From assembly GCA_018257865.1 (NCBI GenBank), contig JAEUBA010000011.1:124001-188000 (forward strand): a stretch of DNA of 64,000 nucleotides, in the 5' to 3' direction. Position 1 is the stretch's first letter. The number at the start of each line of letters is the position of its first letter. The notes beneath the pieces are model-generated. The model was not told the DNA's origin. It made no database searches and saw nothing but the letters and a program-made list of their open reading frames with translations. The stretch comes from Stereocaulon alpinum (taxonomy: Eukaryota > Ascomycota > Lecanoromycetes > Lecanorales > Stereocaulaceae). This document shows, piece by piece, positions 31,703 to 44,586 of this stretch. A program made the position numbers and the translations under genes.

Positions 31703-33215
31703 GTCAGCCAATCTCGCCAATGAATGCCGAGTTCCAATACTCCATGTTCTTGCACAAGGTACTGTACGTTTCAGACAAGCTGTGATCTTCTCCATAACGC
31801 GTCCCATAGTGACATACCTAAAAGTCATTCGCGTGGCCAATCCACGATGATCAGCAGCCGCTCTTCCCCTGTGCCTGAAAATCGCAACATTTGGACCTCG
31901 GTTAGTTCTTTTGATTGATGATATTAGGTAAATCCTGTCATGTCATCGACTCTGCTTCCAACGAATATCTCGGAGGTTTGGATCTAATCTCAGGCTTATG
32001 GCCCCCACTACTGCTCATTTGGTTTTTGACCGACGCTAGAAATCCCAAAAGACAGGGGCGGTTCCGGCCGTGCACACAGCCAATGCTGAGAGATCGTTCC
32101 ATCTCGGATAAGTTTGGTCGCAAATGAATAGCAATTCCCATTACGTTGCACTACAGCGTTTAAAGTCACAAATGGGTGTGGGCTCGCAATCGTCGGTGCG
32201 TGCAGCGCCGAGGTTTTCTTGAACGGCAACGGGCTAAGCCAATCCGTATCAACGATCAGAGGCTCCCCTTACGTACGTTGCAGCAGGTTGCACGTCTTGG
32301 TTGCCAAAGCTGCTTCGAACCGCTACGAGATGCCTTGCATCCCATGATGATGCCTCTCAGTGCGTTTCGACCTACGGATCAGTTCCGAAGCCTTCACCAG
32401 ATGCACACCTTTTGATATCTTGTTTTGGAATGGGAACCACTTCGACTATGCTTCATGTGTGGCCGGATCCAGCACCAAGTGTACTTTGTTGGAAGTTACC
32501 ATTGGAAGGTAGGGACAATCGGCAAAGCAGCTTCATGATGATCACAACCCCTGAATCCGTAGAGCAAGTACCACGCAGTACGCCCTTCTCCACACTTGCC
32601 GCAGTAACGGAAGTGTTCCTCATCATTGTTCAGAACGATTGGCTTCCTCTACGGGATCTATCCTTCGAATACTTCCAGAACGCAGCCATTCACCAGGCTT
32701 TGAAGTTCTGGTAATGGCCGGGTCGCCCGTATGAACCTTGTTCTTATACCACGCGAATCTTAAAACGCACCTTCACAACCCAAATGTCACGCTTAGGCGA
32801 TAAGTCTCCTCCACAATTAGCTTGCATGGCGTTTAGTATCGAGAAAGACACAGGTTTTTCAGATAGCAGGGTTATCTTCTTGAGATGCCCATTGACATAT
32901 TTAATAAGTCAGCTTGATGTAGCTGGTGGGACATGCACTGGTCGAGACGGGATGGTTAAAGCTGTTCTAGTAGTTGTCATCTCGGTCGACGTCCTATTGT
33001 GGCAAGGCCAATAGCAAGGCTAGCTTCAGCCCCGCAAATGTTCGATGTTTCCCCATACAACCAAAGGGGTGGGAAATCGTTACAGAAACTTATCAAGCTT
33101 TTCGATAAGGCTTGGAAGCCGTTTGTAAGGGGCAAAGCTGTTCTTCCAAAAGCTAACGTCTTCCCAGAAATCTGCTGCCAGAGTTTGGTCGCCGTCTCCT
33201 GTGACAATCTGTACG
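31703..33215. other. Spacer between MITE and receptor gene
   Basis: About 1.5 kb with only short frames, none with a family motif. It should include the promoter of the gene at 33216. Nothing else is supported. Confidence 0.4.
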
Positions 33216-34597
33216 ATGTCGTCCCCTTTGGTCCCAACACCCAGCGAAATTCAATACCAACTTGCGCATATCCACGACGACCGAGCAAGTCAAATTATTA
33301 TCTCTCATGTCACATGTCTTCCGTTAGCTGCCATCGCAGTAACCTTGAGACTACTGTCTCGACGCTTAAGCAAGTCGGGTCGGATCAAAGTTGATGATCT
33401 CGTAATCATTGCTGCATTGGTAGGTTCACTATTGCGAACTTAACTATCAGAATCACTTTCCCTTCGCCTAAGCCGCTGAATGCCTCTTCGATTTTACAGA
33501 TTTTCGCCACGGGGCAGGTGATACTGGGTCTGCTGTGTGAGTTGTTCCTAGCAAATCTGATAACAATGCATTGGAAAGCTTACGAAATATCAGGTGTTCA
33601 TTATGGAGGTGCGAAGCACGCAATCCTCTTAAAACAGCCCCAAACGTTTGGCAAGGTATACGCCCGTTTATGTGACTCTGAGGAAGTGTACTTAACCTGC
33701 GAAATAGCTCGTGCTCGCTGATGAATTAATCTACAACCCCGCCATCGCTTCCGTCAAGATATCCATACTCTTAATGTACCGCCAAATCTTCCCTCACCCG
33801 CGATTCCGTATTGCGCTTTGGGCCCTGGGTGGCTTTATAACCCTCTATTGTCTGGTCTCATTCACACTACTTCTCTTTCAATGTCGACCTATCCAAGGTG
33901 CATGGAATCCCGACGTTAGATCCACATGCATTCAATTTGTTGCTATGTTTGTCGTCATGGGCTCGTTGAATGTCGTCACCGATATCGCCACCTTGTGCCT
34001 GCCAATGCCTCTTTTGTGGCGCCTGCAGATATCGACGGAACGCAAGCTGCAGTTGATCAGCATGTTCATGGTTGGCGGCTTGTGAGTGTGCCAGATCTGT
34101 TTGGATGTGCGCTATACTGATCTCGCCGCAAGTATCTGTGTAGTCTCGATCGTTCGCGTACCCAAAATGTTCGAAATCTCCTTGTCAGATGCGGGCTGTA
34201 TGACACCTTTCTCAGAGCTGGCATGAGATGGTCAAATGATACTTACGTATTGCTAGGGTCTAACGTTGAGCCATGCGTATGGTCGGTCGTTGAGGTGTGT
34301 GTCGCCATCGTATGCGCTTGCCTGCCTACCTATCGCCCTCTATTTGACCCGAAGGTTCGCCGCAACAGGAGCGAAACCTCGATGGTCGAGATAGTCGATA
34401 TGGATCGCAGACCGTTCTCAATGGCGGCGTCCTTTGGCAAAGGAGACCATGGTACAGAGTGCCGGGACTTTGAAATGCTTCACTACCCATCCTGCACCAC
34501 CAATGAACGCCAGCTCGGAATCGACAGTCCTCGAGCAGACGTTCGCGATGATATCTTCACAGTGATTGATAACAAATGGAACGTACGGTCCTATTGA
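33216..34597 (+). CDS. Pth11-like integral membrane protein (fungal rhodopsin domain)
   Basis: Six exons, 33216-33419, 33500-33536, 33594-33655, 33708-34081, 34133-34197 and 34257-34597, give 360 aa with consistent phases. The frame shown at 33201 begins with GTG; the first ATG is 33216. Several transmembrane helices are visible, including SHVTCLPLAAIAVTLRLLSR, ASVKISILLMYRQIF, ALWALGGFITLYCLVSFTLL and FVAMFVVMGSLNVVTDIATL. Family motifs seen: FQCRPIQGAWNPD, DIATLCLPMPLLWRLQ, GG-x-ICVVSIVRV and VEVCVAIVCACLPTYRPLF. The tail is short, cytosolic and charged. There is no N-terminal CFEM cysteine domain. Family role: putative seven-helix sensors of surface or chemical cues; ligand unknown. It appears intact. 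Confidence 0.88.
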
Positions 34598-35293
34598 AGA
34601 TATTAAAGAGGAGCACATCAATGGCTGATGTTCATCCATAGTCCCTGGTGGACACGTATCAATACAAGGCGTCGTCATTATTTCTGGTAAATAGTGTCAT
34701 CGTGGTGATGATGCTAGATTGCAAGCTTTTACGAAAACAAAGAACATGATATGGTCTCTCCTGTACCAATTTTGCGCGTGACTACACAAAGCCGCCGTTC
34801 AGGACGTGAGACCCTTCGATGAGCATACATAATTCTCCAAGGAGTTCTGCCCTAAGCCCAAAGTCTTGCGGCCATAACAAAAAATAGAGCTAATGGCGCT
34901 GCCGAAGACTACAGTGATCGAGCACGACTATGGTCAAAAGCTAGGCGACATACGCTAACGGAGACCACCAAAATGCCAACTTTCTCGTGCGAGATCCTCG
35001 AGAATCAACCTTACGCCTGCGCCTGCTACCGACAACGGCAACTTTGGATTGTTTCTCTCGTGCCAGCGTAATCGCCTTATAATGTGTGCGGACGTGCAAA
35101 TATCGTGTCGTCGGAGATAGGTAATCGGACTTAATTCCACTGGCACGCTATCTCAATCAAGTAACCACTCAACGCGGAACGCGGTACCTCAACGCGTCTT
35201 TGCAGCGCACCACTCTTCAACTCTTTGAACTCCAACAAATCATCTGGTAGACCACGAATAACTCCATAGGACTCCATAGGACTGAGTCTCATT
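34598..35293. other. Spacer upstream of MCM3
   Basis: About 700 bp. No gene recognised. A short perfect duplication (GACTCCATAG repeated) lies near 35262-35281, just upstream of the MCM3 ATG. Confidence 0.4.
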
Positions 35294-38200
35294 ATGGACG
35301 ACATACAGCTTCGTGATGAGGCAGTTCGAGATCGCATACGGCTCGCAGAAGAGTTCCTTGATCCTAGTATGTAAACCGTTAAATTTACAATGGCAGCGTA
35401 CCGGGCTGACTCTCCCAGACGATCAGAGAGCCCGAAGGCATGTCCGCTTGCCATCTACCTTTGCGCAAGCTAATTGTTGATAGCTACCGTGCTGATATCA
35501 TACTGATGCTCAATCGCGGCTTTCGAAGACTGACAGTGAGTTGGGAGTGGGAAGACAGTCAGAGCAGTGTTGACATGACACAGGTCAGCCTCGATGAAAT
35601 CAGAACACACAACAGGCAGCTTGCAGATGGGTATGGATGCCTGGGAATCATCTAAAGAGCCAATTGCTGAAGATGGAGCACAGATTACTCTCGACACCCT
35701 TCGACTTTTCCCAAGCCTTTGACCAAGCGCTTAAGAACATCATTGGCGCAATACCCAACAGACCTGCCAGAGAGTCGAATGATGATGTTGTGAGTCGAAA
35801 TGGCCGTTTTACTTTGCACACAGCTGACATGACTTCCAGATGTACTACTGTGCCTACATTGGCAGCTTCGGCGAATACGCCTGCAACCCTCGAACCCTCA
35901 GCTCCAATTCCCTCAATCATATGGTGTCTCTCGAGGGTATTGTCACAAAGTGCTCGCTGGTCAGACCAAAGGTGGTTAAGAGTGTGCACTACAATGAAAG
36001 GAGGAACATATTCCACTTCAGAGAATATAGAGATCAGACTATGACGGCCAATGGTGCTGCAAGTACGAGCGTATACCCTCAAGAAGATGAGGAGGGAAAC
36101 CCTGTAAGGCTTCTAGAATAGGATCTCTCGATTATAACACAAGATCTGACAGAAGACAGCTTATCACAGAGTATGGCTATTGCACATACAGAGATCATCA
36201 AACCATATCAATACAGGAAATGCCAGAACGTGCACCAGCAGGACAGCTTCCTCGAGGCGTGGATGTAATCATGGACGATGATCTGGTAGATCGGGTAAAG
36301 CCAGGAGACCGGATACAGCTTGTCGGAATATATCGATCATTAGGAAACCGCAACGCTGGCCAAGGCAGTGCGACTTTCAGGACTCTCATATTGGCCAACA
36401 ATGTGATCATGCTTTCTTCGAAATCAGGGGGTGGAATTGCACAAGCTGCCATTACAGACACAGACATCAGGAATATCAACAAGATATCGAAGAAAAAGAA
36501 TGTCTTTGAACTCCTATCGCAGTCACTCGCTCCTAGTATATATGGCCATGATCATATCAAAAAGGCCATACTCCTTATGCTGCTAGGAGGAATGGAAAAG
36601 AACCTGGACAACGGGACCCATCTGAGAGGAGACATCAATATTCTGATGGTCGGCGACCCCTCAACGGCAAAGTCTCAACTTCTCCGCTTCGTCCTAAACA
36701 CCGCCCCACTGGCCATCGCAACAACAGGACGAGGCTCTTCTGGTGTCGGTCTAACAGCTGCAGTGACCTCAGACAAAGAAACCGGCGAGCGCCGCCTTGA
36801 AGCAGGTGCAATGGTTCTAGGAGACCGCGGCGTCGTCTGCATCGATGAATTCGACAAAATGTCCGACATCGACCGCGTAGCCATCCACGAAGTGATGGAA
36901 CAACAAACTGTCACAATCGCCAAAGCAGGTATTCACACCTCCCTCAACGCCCGCTGCAGTGTCATTGCTGCTGCAAATCCTATCTATGGCCAGTACGATA
37001 CCCATAAGGACCCACACAAGAATATCGCTCTCCCAGACTCCCTCTTATCTCGTTTCGATCTCCTTTTTGTGGTCACGGACGACATTGACGATTTCCGAGA
37101 TCGCCAGATCTCAGAGCACGTTTTGCGAATGCATCGGTATCGTCAACCTGGTACAGAAGAAGGTGCTCCAGTCCGCGAACAACAGCATCAGACTCTTGGC
37201 GTGGGCATCGATGAAGAACAAGACGCTTCTCAGCCGACTCAAGTCTACGAGAAATTCAACATCATGCTCCACGCCGGCGTTACCGTCACCTCAGGCCGTG
37301 GCTCCGCTAGAAGAGTCGATGTCCTTAGTATTCCATTCATCAAGAAGTACCTTCAATACGCGAAACTGCAGCGGAAACCGGTCCTTACGAAAGGCGCTGC
37401 CGATCACATCGTTGCCACTTACTCAGCGCTGCGAAACGACGAGCTCGAAGGCAACCAACGGAAGACTTCACCGATGACAGCCCGTACACTCGAAACACTC
37501 ATCCGTCTCGCCACTGCACATGCCAAGGCTCGTCTCTCTCACAAAGTGGAGGAGAAAGATGCAGAAGCAGCTGAATCGATCCTCCGTTTCGCGCTGTTCA
37601 AAGAAGTCGTAGAAGATGATCGCAAAAAGCGAAGAAAGACTGCAAGGGCTGATGCCATGTCTTCTGATGAGTCCTCGTCTGACGAAGATGATGATGAAGA
37701 TGGCAATGAAGCTCCACGAAGAAACGGCACGACGCCGCGGCGAAGCGGGAGGAGCAACGGCACTCCCAGGATACGTAGAACGACCACTAACGGCGACACG
37801 GGCGGCGACGTCAACAGCGACGAAGAAAATGAAGACATGTATACCGCTTCCCCCAGAACAAACCGCCGCACCACGCAATCCCAAACCCAATCACAATCAC
37901 AAATGTCCGTCGCCTCCTCAGCGCCAGCATCTCAACTCCTCACCTCCCAAGGCGACGACAGTCAAGCCGCCAATGGCGATTCCCAAGACTCCCAATCCAT
38001 AAGTGCAGATCGTCTTCGCGTTTTCAGAACTGCATTGGGCCAGCTTGTGAGTACGAGTGTGTTTCAAAATGAGAGCGCGGATGTGGAGCCGCTTGTTAAG
38101 GCTGTTAATGAGCGGTTGGGCCGGACTGGGGATGCGGAGTTTGGGCTTGCGGAGGCTGGGAAGGCGTTGGAGGGGATGCAGGAGAGGAATGAGATTATGT

Positions 38201-38307
38201 GAGTTGCTCCTTGACAAGCGGCTACGGGCTTTTTCCTTTCTGGGAAACAGAGCTAACATGCAGGTTGCAGGTATTCTGAAAGCGACGGCGTTGTGTATAA
38301 GATCTGA
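35294..38307 (+). CDS. MCM3: DNA replication licensing helicase subunit Mcm3
   Basis: Eight exons, 35294-35366, 35419-35437, 35484-35535, 35584-35630, 35684-35789, 35840-36103, 36160-38198 and 38271-38307, give 878 aa. Exon 2 is only 19 nt, and the intron after it runs from GC to AG (35438-35483, donor AAG|GCATGT); this is the one arrangement I found that yields DQRARSYRADIILMLN in frame. The last intron replaces an apparent ATG-TGA end with MYSESDGVVYKI. Motifs: N-terminal MCM fold, Walker A GDPSTAKS at about 352, Walker B CIDEFDKM near 414, arginine finger SRFD near 485, and an acidic Ser-rich linker with Gln/Ser repeats. Role: subunit of the MCM2-7 replicative helicase. It is an essential gene and looks functional. 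Confidence 0.95.
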
Positions 38308-41300
38308 TGAAGGTATTGAACGGTCAGGGTAGCATTCCGGCGTTGGCCTGGAACAATTGACATTGACAACATACAATATGAATTCCGTAGCGTGTACAAC
38401 ATCATTCCTGCAGCCTCTTGCGAAACTCGTGAACTCCTACCCTACCATCAATGCTTCTGGCTCCTAACCAGCATTCGAATTTCCAAACGCAATATTCACA
38501 CGCCAGGTATATATCTCTCTCTCCTTGCAAAGCCCTCCCTCCCGAAGCGGATTGTGGATGATCTGGACTAGTATATCGTTCGTGATATCAACAGCTTATG
38601 ACGTGTGAAGAGTTAAATGATCTCGAATGAGGAGAAAGCAAATTGAGCCCATGACTCGAGGTAGGTAGGTACCCTATTGATATATTGATGGTATACCGGC
38701 AGTGTATTCAACACGTCGATGTTAGAGTATGATGTTTGTGCTGAGCGCCAAGTTTCTGGACTCGTTGTAGGTCGGGGCTTGTTTGGTCCATCTCTGGTGT
38801 TCAAGGTTTTGCAATGTTTAGCTTTACGTAGTCCTGAAAGGGAGCCAGCAGGGAATGTTTCTTTCGGAGCAGAGGTTTCCTTGAGGTTTCCCAGCGGAGC
38901 GGACTTGGAGGTTGGCCACTTTGTGAGTCATGTTTCACGAGTTGTAGTTTCTATTGTACACAGAGTCGAACGCTCAAATGGGGCTAGCGCATCTTTCTTA
39001 GGTCGCGATTACGGCTTTGGTACAGCTATCCATTACCAACACAGATTGTTGCCTTGAGACTGTTTACTTGAAACGGCCCAATTCCCTTGGTCTGTGCCTT
39101 ACGCTCATAGGATGTCCGATACGAGCGGACGGGCATATATTACAATATACTTGTGCACAAAACGGCGAAATGTCCATACCTAAGTGACTGACGAGGGTAC
39201 GTTCTCTTAACAAATACGAGAGGCATGCCTTTACTGATACGAGAGGCAAAGCACAGACGAAGCATGCACTGTGACGTGTCTTGGTCTGAAATCATTCTAT
39301 GCAGCGTTGCACAGACAGCAAAGAGTTGTGAGATCGCGCCGTCTGCATGTGGCAACAGAATGAATGGTGCTCCAGGAAGGTGATTGTCAATGTATACCAG
39401 ATCAATACACATACGGCAGCAGAGCCCTGAGGATGTTGTTCTAAACAATGTCATCACTCTTGAAAACTCCTTGCTGCCGTGATGCCCATTGAGGACTCGA
39501 ACCGCACAGAGCTGACCCAACGTGATGCGGGTTTTGGGTGATGTGTAAGAGCCTTGTACGAAGCATCCTCCCAAAAACATCCGTCATTCTTCGGTGCTAA
39601 GATAATGCACAGACCAGAAGCAGGGATGCGGCAATGTCATCTGCAGATCGCAAAACGCAGGCTTTTTGGCTTTGGAAGCAGCCTTTCCAAAACTCTTGCA
39701 GTGGGCCGCTTCTAATATGCATCTAGGAATATATCTCACGAAAGTGTGCGCAAGTAAACGGATAAACAGTCCGAGGGTGGACGTGCCTGGCCGCTACGTA
39801 GTTTGGGGGGGGGCAAAGGCGATTGGCCACGAGAATTCACTTTCATCGAGATCGGTCATTGCTGACATCTAAATGCGAATTCATTTGTGCTGCAGTATGG
39901 AATCCGGACCGAATTTGCTGTGGGTCTCGTTGAAGGACATTCATAGGCCTAGCTGGCCGTTTCATCAGCTGTGCGGATTTGGAGCGCCTCGAGTTGAGTT
40001 GCGGCTGAAGTTTTTCTCCTCCCGAACTCTGGGGTAAAGCTTGTCGCCAGATATGCAAGACATCATTTCAGACAATGGATATTGGAGTGGCTGGGTCCCA
40101 GGCGCATGGCGAACATAATCTTGCAGCGTATGCCAAGGCAATACCTACAGAAGCCCATGCATACCCAGTGCCGCATCTTTTTGAGGATACAAGATCAGAT
40201 TTAGACCGGGCAAGACCAAAAAGTCAGAGCTGACGAGATTATGAAGCCTAGAAATACTGAGAGAGGCAGTGTTTCATCGTTTCCCGTGCTGGTGGTAGCC
40301 ATGGGTCCATGGTCTATTTTCAGCCTATGAAACAAACGGCCGCCCACTTTACCTTTGCAGATCACCCGGGATGGATGTTTCGCCGTGGCATGGTGACGGA
40401 GTCACCTCTAGCTTGCCGTTCCGTTAAAATGGACATAGATGAAAGAAGAGAGTACTACTCGCGACCTTCGACCCGTGGATGGTATGATGTCACCAGTGTT
40501 GATGGCGTTCACGCTACAGCATTGGTCTAAAAGGTCAATGAGTGTTGCCTGCAAGTCACTTTGAGCGAAGGATTGCTTGCATAAAGACGCCTGTATTGGT
40601 GTGGTCCCCTGTGGATTGTATGGATGAGATACGAACCAGGGCAGGCAATTGTCGCTAAGCCTAGCGAATAAAATGGCGGCGGTTATAACCGCAGTTCATA
40701 CTAAGACCAAAGCAGAAAAGATTCACATCATCTCAGCTTGCGCTCCAATCAATTACGTAATGGGACCGCCTTCAACCAGCAGGTTAATTGTAATAAATGC
40801 CAAGCTGACGCCATGACGAGCGGTCGCGACCGAGGTCATGCGTTCCTGGCCCTTCTCTGGCTGCCACAATACGACAGGATCGGAGATGACGGTAAGAATA
40901 CAGAAATCATACCGGTGACCTGTAATGATGGTCAGATGTGGGGAACCAAGCATTTGCTAGCATTAAGAGACAGACCCCTCGGGACACCACTACACGCGTA
41001 TTGGATGCAAATCTCGTTGGGGTGCCTGCGATGCGACCCGTGTCGACATATTCAAGGTGTGGCCTCGGTTCTTTCAGCATGAAATTCCCAACAACTGCAC
41101 ACGATTGATGCGTCTAAATTATCTATCTTGCGAAGAAGTAAGAATTTGCGAGAAGTTGCGAAGGCGTGGCGCGTGTCTCATGTGTGTTATCTACTAGACT
41201 ACCAGTCGTAGATTGTTATCCCACGAGTCAGGTGGCCACGGAGTCGTTCCTCGAAGGAAGGGGAATCGATAGTCGATAGTGCTGAAGCTGGTAGAGTTCC

Positions 41301-42163
41301 AATGGTTAGAAACCAAGGCCCTAGTTCACTGGCGGCTGCGAAATGTCGGTCAGCGACATGGGAGAAGTCTGGGCCCGCCATCAGGGTCGGATCTACATGA
41401 CAGAAGCTTGGGATGTTAAACGAACAATTGGATGAGGATGACACCAGTCACAGAGCATTAAGACGTTACTGGTCCAAGATACGTATCGCTGGTTCACTTC
41501 CAATTAGAGAATGAGCTAGTTATCTAGTGTGCCCCTAGAAGGTTGGCTACAACACTAGAAGGATTGATGGAACGATGCTCGCAGCTGTAACAAAAAGGTC
41601 CCCTGTCAACCCCGCAATCCACTGATCTTGCTGCATTCGCCCTGCGAACCCTGGCGTTCGTTGTTAATTATCTTCGTTGCATACGTAAATTACCGACTCC
41701 ATCGCTCGGACCAGGTCCCATCCTCCATCCTCCATCCTTCTACCCCAATAATCCCCCTTCCTTCACTTCCAGTATGCTTCCAATTCTTCATCATCTGAGA
41801 TGCTGTTTCGCTTTCTAACCTTCCTCTCACATTTGATGCGAAAGCCGTCACAACCGTGCTCATAGCCGCGCGAGCGAAGGTTGGCCTCGAAGTATTCTCC
41901 GCAAAGCCATTTAGCCGTCCGTCTTACTTGACTTCGTTATATCCTTCCCTTGAAAATCCTTTGCGGAATATCTTATCTTCTAGCTAAGAGCCTCAATCCT
42001 CTTTCACAACTCCCTTCGGAGCTTTGTCATAGTCGAAGGACGCTCGTCTAATCGACTGGAGGCATCGACGGCGCTCATGATCCAGTATCGTTGACCTAGG
42101 CTTCACCATTCCTGCTTATCCGCCTCCGTCTACGCGAACACTGAATCCTCCGAACCACTCAAA
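38308..42163. other. 3.9-kb gene-poor interval
   Basis: This lies between MCM3 and the next membrane-protein gene. Short frames occur throughout (the longest 146 aa at 39140-39580, minus strand) but show no motif, splice support or biased composition. The final 550 bp (about 41620-42163) are pyrimidine-rich and probably form the promoter and long 5' leader of the 42164 gene. Confidence 0.4.
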
Positions 42164-43642
42164 ATGGGTGTACCTCAAGGGACCACTGGGGAGGCCCTCC
42201 CGTACAATAAGGGAGACTACATGGCCATAGCTGCCTTCACTGCTGTCGCGTGGTATAATGTCGCTGAACTCAATGTTCAGGTCTTCCTTACCTTCAAGCG
42301 TCATCGAGGCCTTTACTTCTGGTCATTACTCATCTCCAGCTATGGATCCGTATTACATGCGCTCGGCTTCCTTCTTAAATTCTTCCAGCTGACCAAGAAC
42401 GACTACGTCTCGGTTACAATCATCACTATCGGATGGTATGCCATGGTCACTGGTCAGGCTGTCGTCCTGTATTCGAGACTCCACCTTGTTGTCAGAGAGC
42501 AAAGAATACTTCGAGGAATCCTCGCTATGATCATAGTCGACGCCATCTGCTTCCATATACCAACCACCATACTCACTTTCGGATGCAATTCTAACAATCC
42601 GGGCAATTATCTCCCAGCCTTCAATATTGTTGAGAAGCTTCAGATGACGGCCTTCTGTATTCAAGAATTCATCATCTCCGGTGTCTACGTATGGTCGACC
42701 ATCAGACTTCTGAAGCCTGTCTACCATGGTCGCACACGAAAGGTTATGATGCAGCTAATCTGGATCAACTTGATTATCATTGCAATGGACGTTGTCCTAC
42801 TTGCGATGGAGTACTCAAACATCTATGAAATCGAGGCTACGCTGAAAGCGATGGTATACAGCATAAAGCTGAAGCTTGAATTCGCTGTGCTCAACCAGCT
42901 CATGACCCTGGCCAATTCTTCAGTCAATAACCACCAACAACTCCACATAGAGGACGGCGACAACAACGAGAAGCCAAGCAATGGTCGCTCCAAGTCGACG
43001 GAGTACATCAGTAGCAAGTACCAGAAGCCAAGCAAAAAGCATAAGCGGAGTCCCGAAAGGTCTGCGCCGCCTATGATTCACAAAAGCTACTCCACCTCTC
43101 GCATGCCAAGCCATACTCGGTCAAGTTCTTTCGGACCAAACAACAAAAGTCGCTTCAATTGGATTCCCACACTGGACCGCCACGCTGTCATCGAAACCAA
43201 GCATATTGAAAACTCTGAAGAAACTCTCAACGTCTTTACCAACCCTGCGGCGTGCTTCAAACCTGGTCGACAACGGCCGACAGACTTACCCCCACATGAT
43301 GGTTTAGGCGGAATCCCTGACTCCCCCAAACTCTCTCCACATGACGACGTAGAAGAGTTTACTCCCAATCCTCGTCGCGGCCGCCGCGCTCCACCACCTC
43401 CCAGTCTCGATCTTGATCAAGCTGTAATGCCGAACGGTCTACTTCGAAGTACACGACCAAGTGTAAGCGACTGGGCTCACGGACCGGACAGCGAACCGAG
43501 TCCGAACAGCGAAGAGATTTCTCTCAACCCTTACGAGACGAAGTATGCCTTGTCTAGAAGCGCTGGAAGCGTTAGGTCAGGGAGAGAGATGGCTGCTAAG
43601 AGCATGAATATGGATTTCATGACTAGCGCGTTGCATCAATGA
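42164..43642 (+). CDS. Seven-helix integral membrane protein, DUF7703-like
   Basis: Single exon of 492 aa; the ATG sits in a good context (CAAAATGG). The first 255 residues form about seven hydrophobic helices: YMAIAAFTAVAWYNVAELNV, LYFWSLLISSYGSVLHALGF, VSVTIITIGWYAMVTGQAVV followed by LYSRLHLVV, ILAMIIVDAICFHIPTTI, the EFIISGVYVWSTIRLL helix, and LIWINLIIIAMDVVLLAMEY. The remainder is a long basic then acidic Ser/Pro-rich cytosolic tail with many possible phosphorylation sites. The layout and the LYSRLHLV motif fit a fungal family that I recall as DUF7703. The function is unknown; a receptor-like role is only a guess from topology. The gene is complete. Confidence 0.8.
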   Translation: MGVPQGTTGEALPYNKGDYMAIAAFTAVAWYNVAELNVQVFLTFKRHRGLYFWSLLISSYGSVLHALGFLLKFFQLTKNDYVSVTIITIGWYAMVTGQAVVLYSRLHLVVREQRILRGILAMIIVDAICFHIPTTILTFGCNSNNPGNYLPAFNIVEKLQMTAFCIQEFIISGVYVWSTIRLLKPVYHGRTRKVMMQLIWINLIIIAMDVVLLAMEYSNIYEIEATLKAMVYSIKLKLEFAVLNQLMTLANSSVNNHQQLHIEDGDNNEKPSNGRSKSTEYISSKYQKPSKKHKRSPERSAPPMIHKSYSTSRMPSHTRSSSFGPNNKSRFNWIPTLDRHAVIETKHIENSEETLNVFTNPAACFKPGRQRPTDLPPHDGLGGIPDSPKLSPHDDVEEFTPNPRRGRRAPPPPSLDLDQAVMPNGLLRSTRPSVSDWAHGPDSEPSPNSEEISLNPYETKYALSRSAGSVRSGREMAAKSMNMDFMTSALHQ

Positions 43643-44586
43643 CTGGTATTACTTGGCGTTATGGGAACTCTGGTTGAGGACTTGGAGGAGTTGGGAGCTT
43701 GGGTCGGAGGAGACTTGTGCTGGGGCTGGAGTATGGTGCCCGCGCCCATCGAGGCTTGAGTTTTTTACTTCTACGGAGGCCAATGTTTCATGTAACAGAG
43801 ACATATACTTGAAGGCGTGGCCATCAAGGTCACTGCTGTGTACATTGATCTTGTCGTATATAGCGTCACAAGTCATCGACATCAAAACAAGCTATTAGTT
43901 GTGGCTCTGCTCGATATGCGTCCGTTGTCTATCTCTTAGAGTTGCCGTACCGGCCGTTGTCAACTTGTCAGTGGAGTAGCAACTAGTTCTAACCTTTTTC
44001 GAGCATTCTCCACACTTCCAACTTCGCCTTCGCCACTCTTTCTTCACAGCATCCTCAGACATCTAAGACAGAACATCCCGCCCCTCCTTTCGTCCATTGT
44101 ACGATAAATGTCGCATGTCTCAGGCAGGTATTGTTTCACTATCTCAGTAGTAGCGCTTTTGTTGGGGCTGGTGGCCTAAAATTAGGGCTGCCAAGGCCGC
44201 GAAGGATGGTAACCGCGCAGGCATCAAGCAAGCTTCAACACGAAACCCCAGCTGGTATGGGTAACCCGGCGACCAGGAGCTCTCGATGAGTCTGTTAGTG
44301 AGTCCAGGAAAGCAGATAAAGCATGGCGGAGCAGGCTGCTGCGGCAATGCAAATCTTTTTACCGTGCTGTGATTAGTTCAATTGACGCTGTTTTGCATCC
44401 TTAGATTCCTCTATATCTACGGGTCCTTTCTGTTGTTTGTTTGTTTGAGCATAGTCTTGACAATTCTGTTGGATTCCTTTCCTTTCCTTTCGTCTCGTCT
44501 CGTCCCGTCTATCCTTCAAGATCGAACATACCTCCACTGCTACCCTCAACCTTTCCAACCCCTTCACATACACACAACTCCCAGCA
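43643..44586. other. Spacer
   Basis: About 940 bp between tandem genes. It holds a pyrimidine-rich TCTCGTCTCGTCCCGTCT stretch just upstream of the next ATG, typical of fungal core promoters and leaders. No gene is recognised. Confidence 0.4.

Noticed and set aside
39440..39510. Possible tRNA B-box (GGTTCGAGTCC on the minus strand)
   Set aside because: The T-stem does not pair and no A-box, anticodon stem or acceptor stem can be built around it.
39140..39580. 146-aa minus-strand Cys-rich frame
   Set aside because: Cysteine spacing is irregular, no signal peptide, and its first codon is doubtful. I saw no repeat or partner gene.
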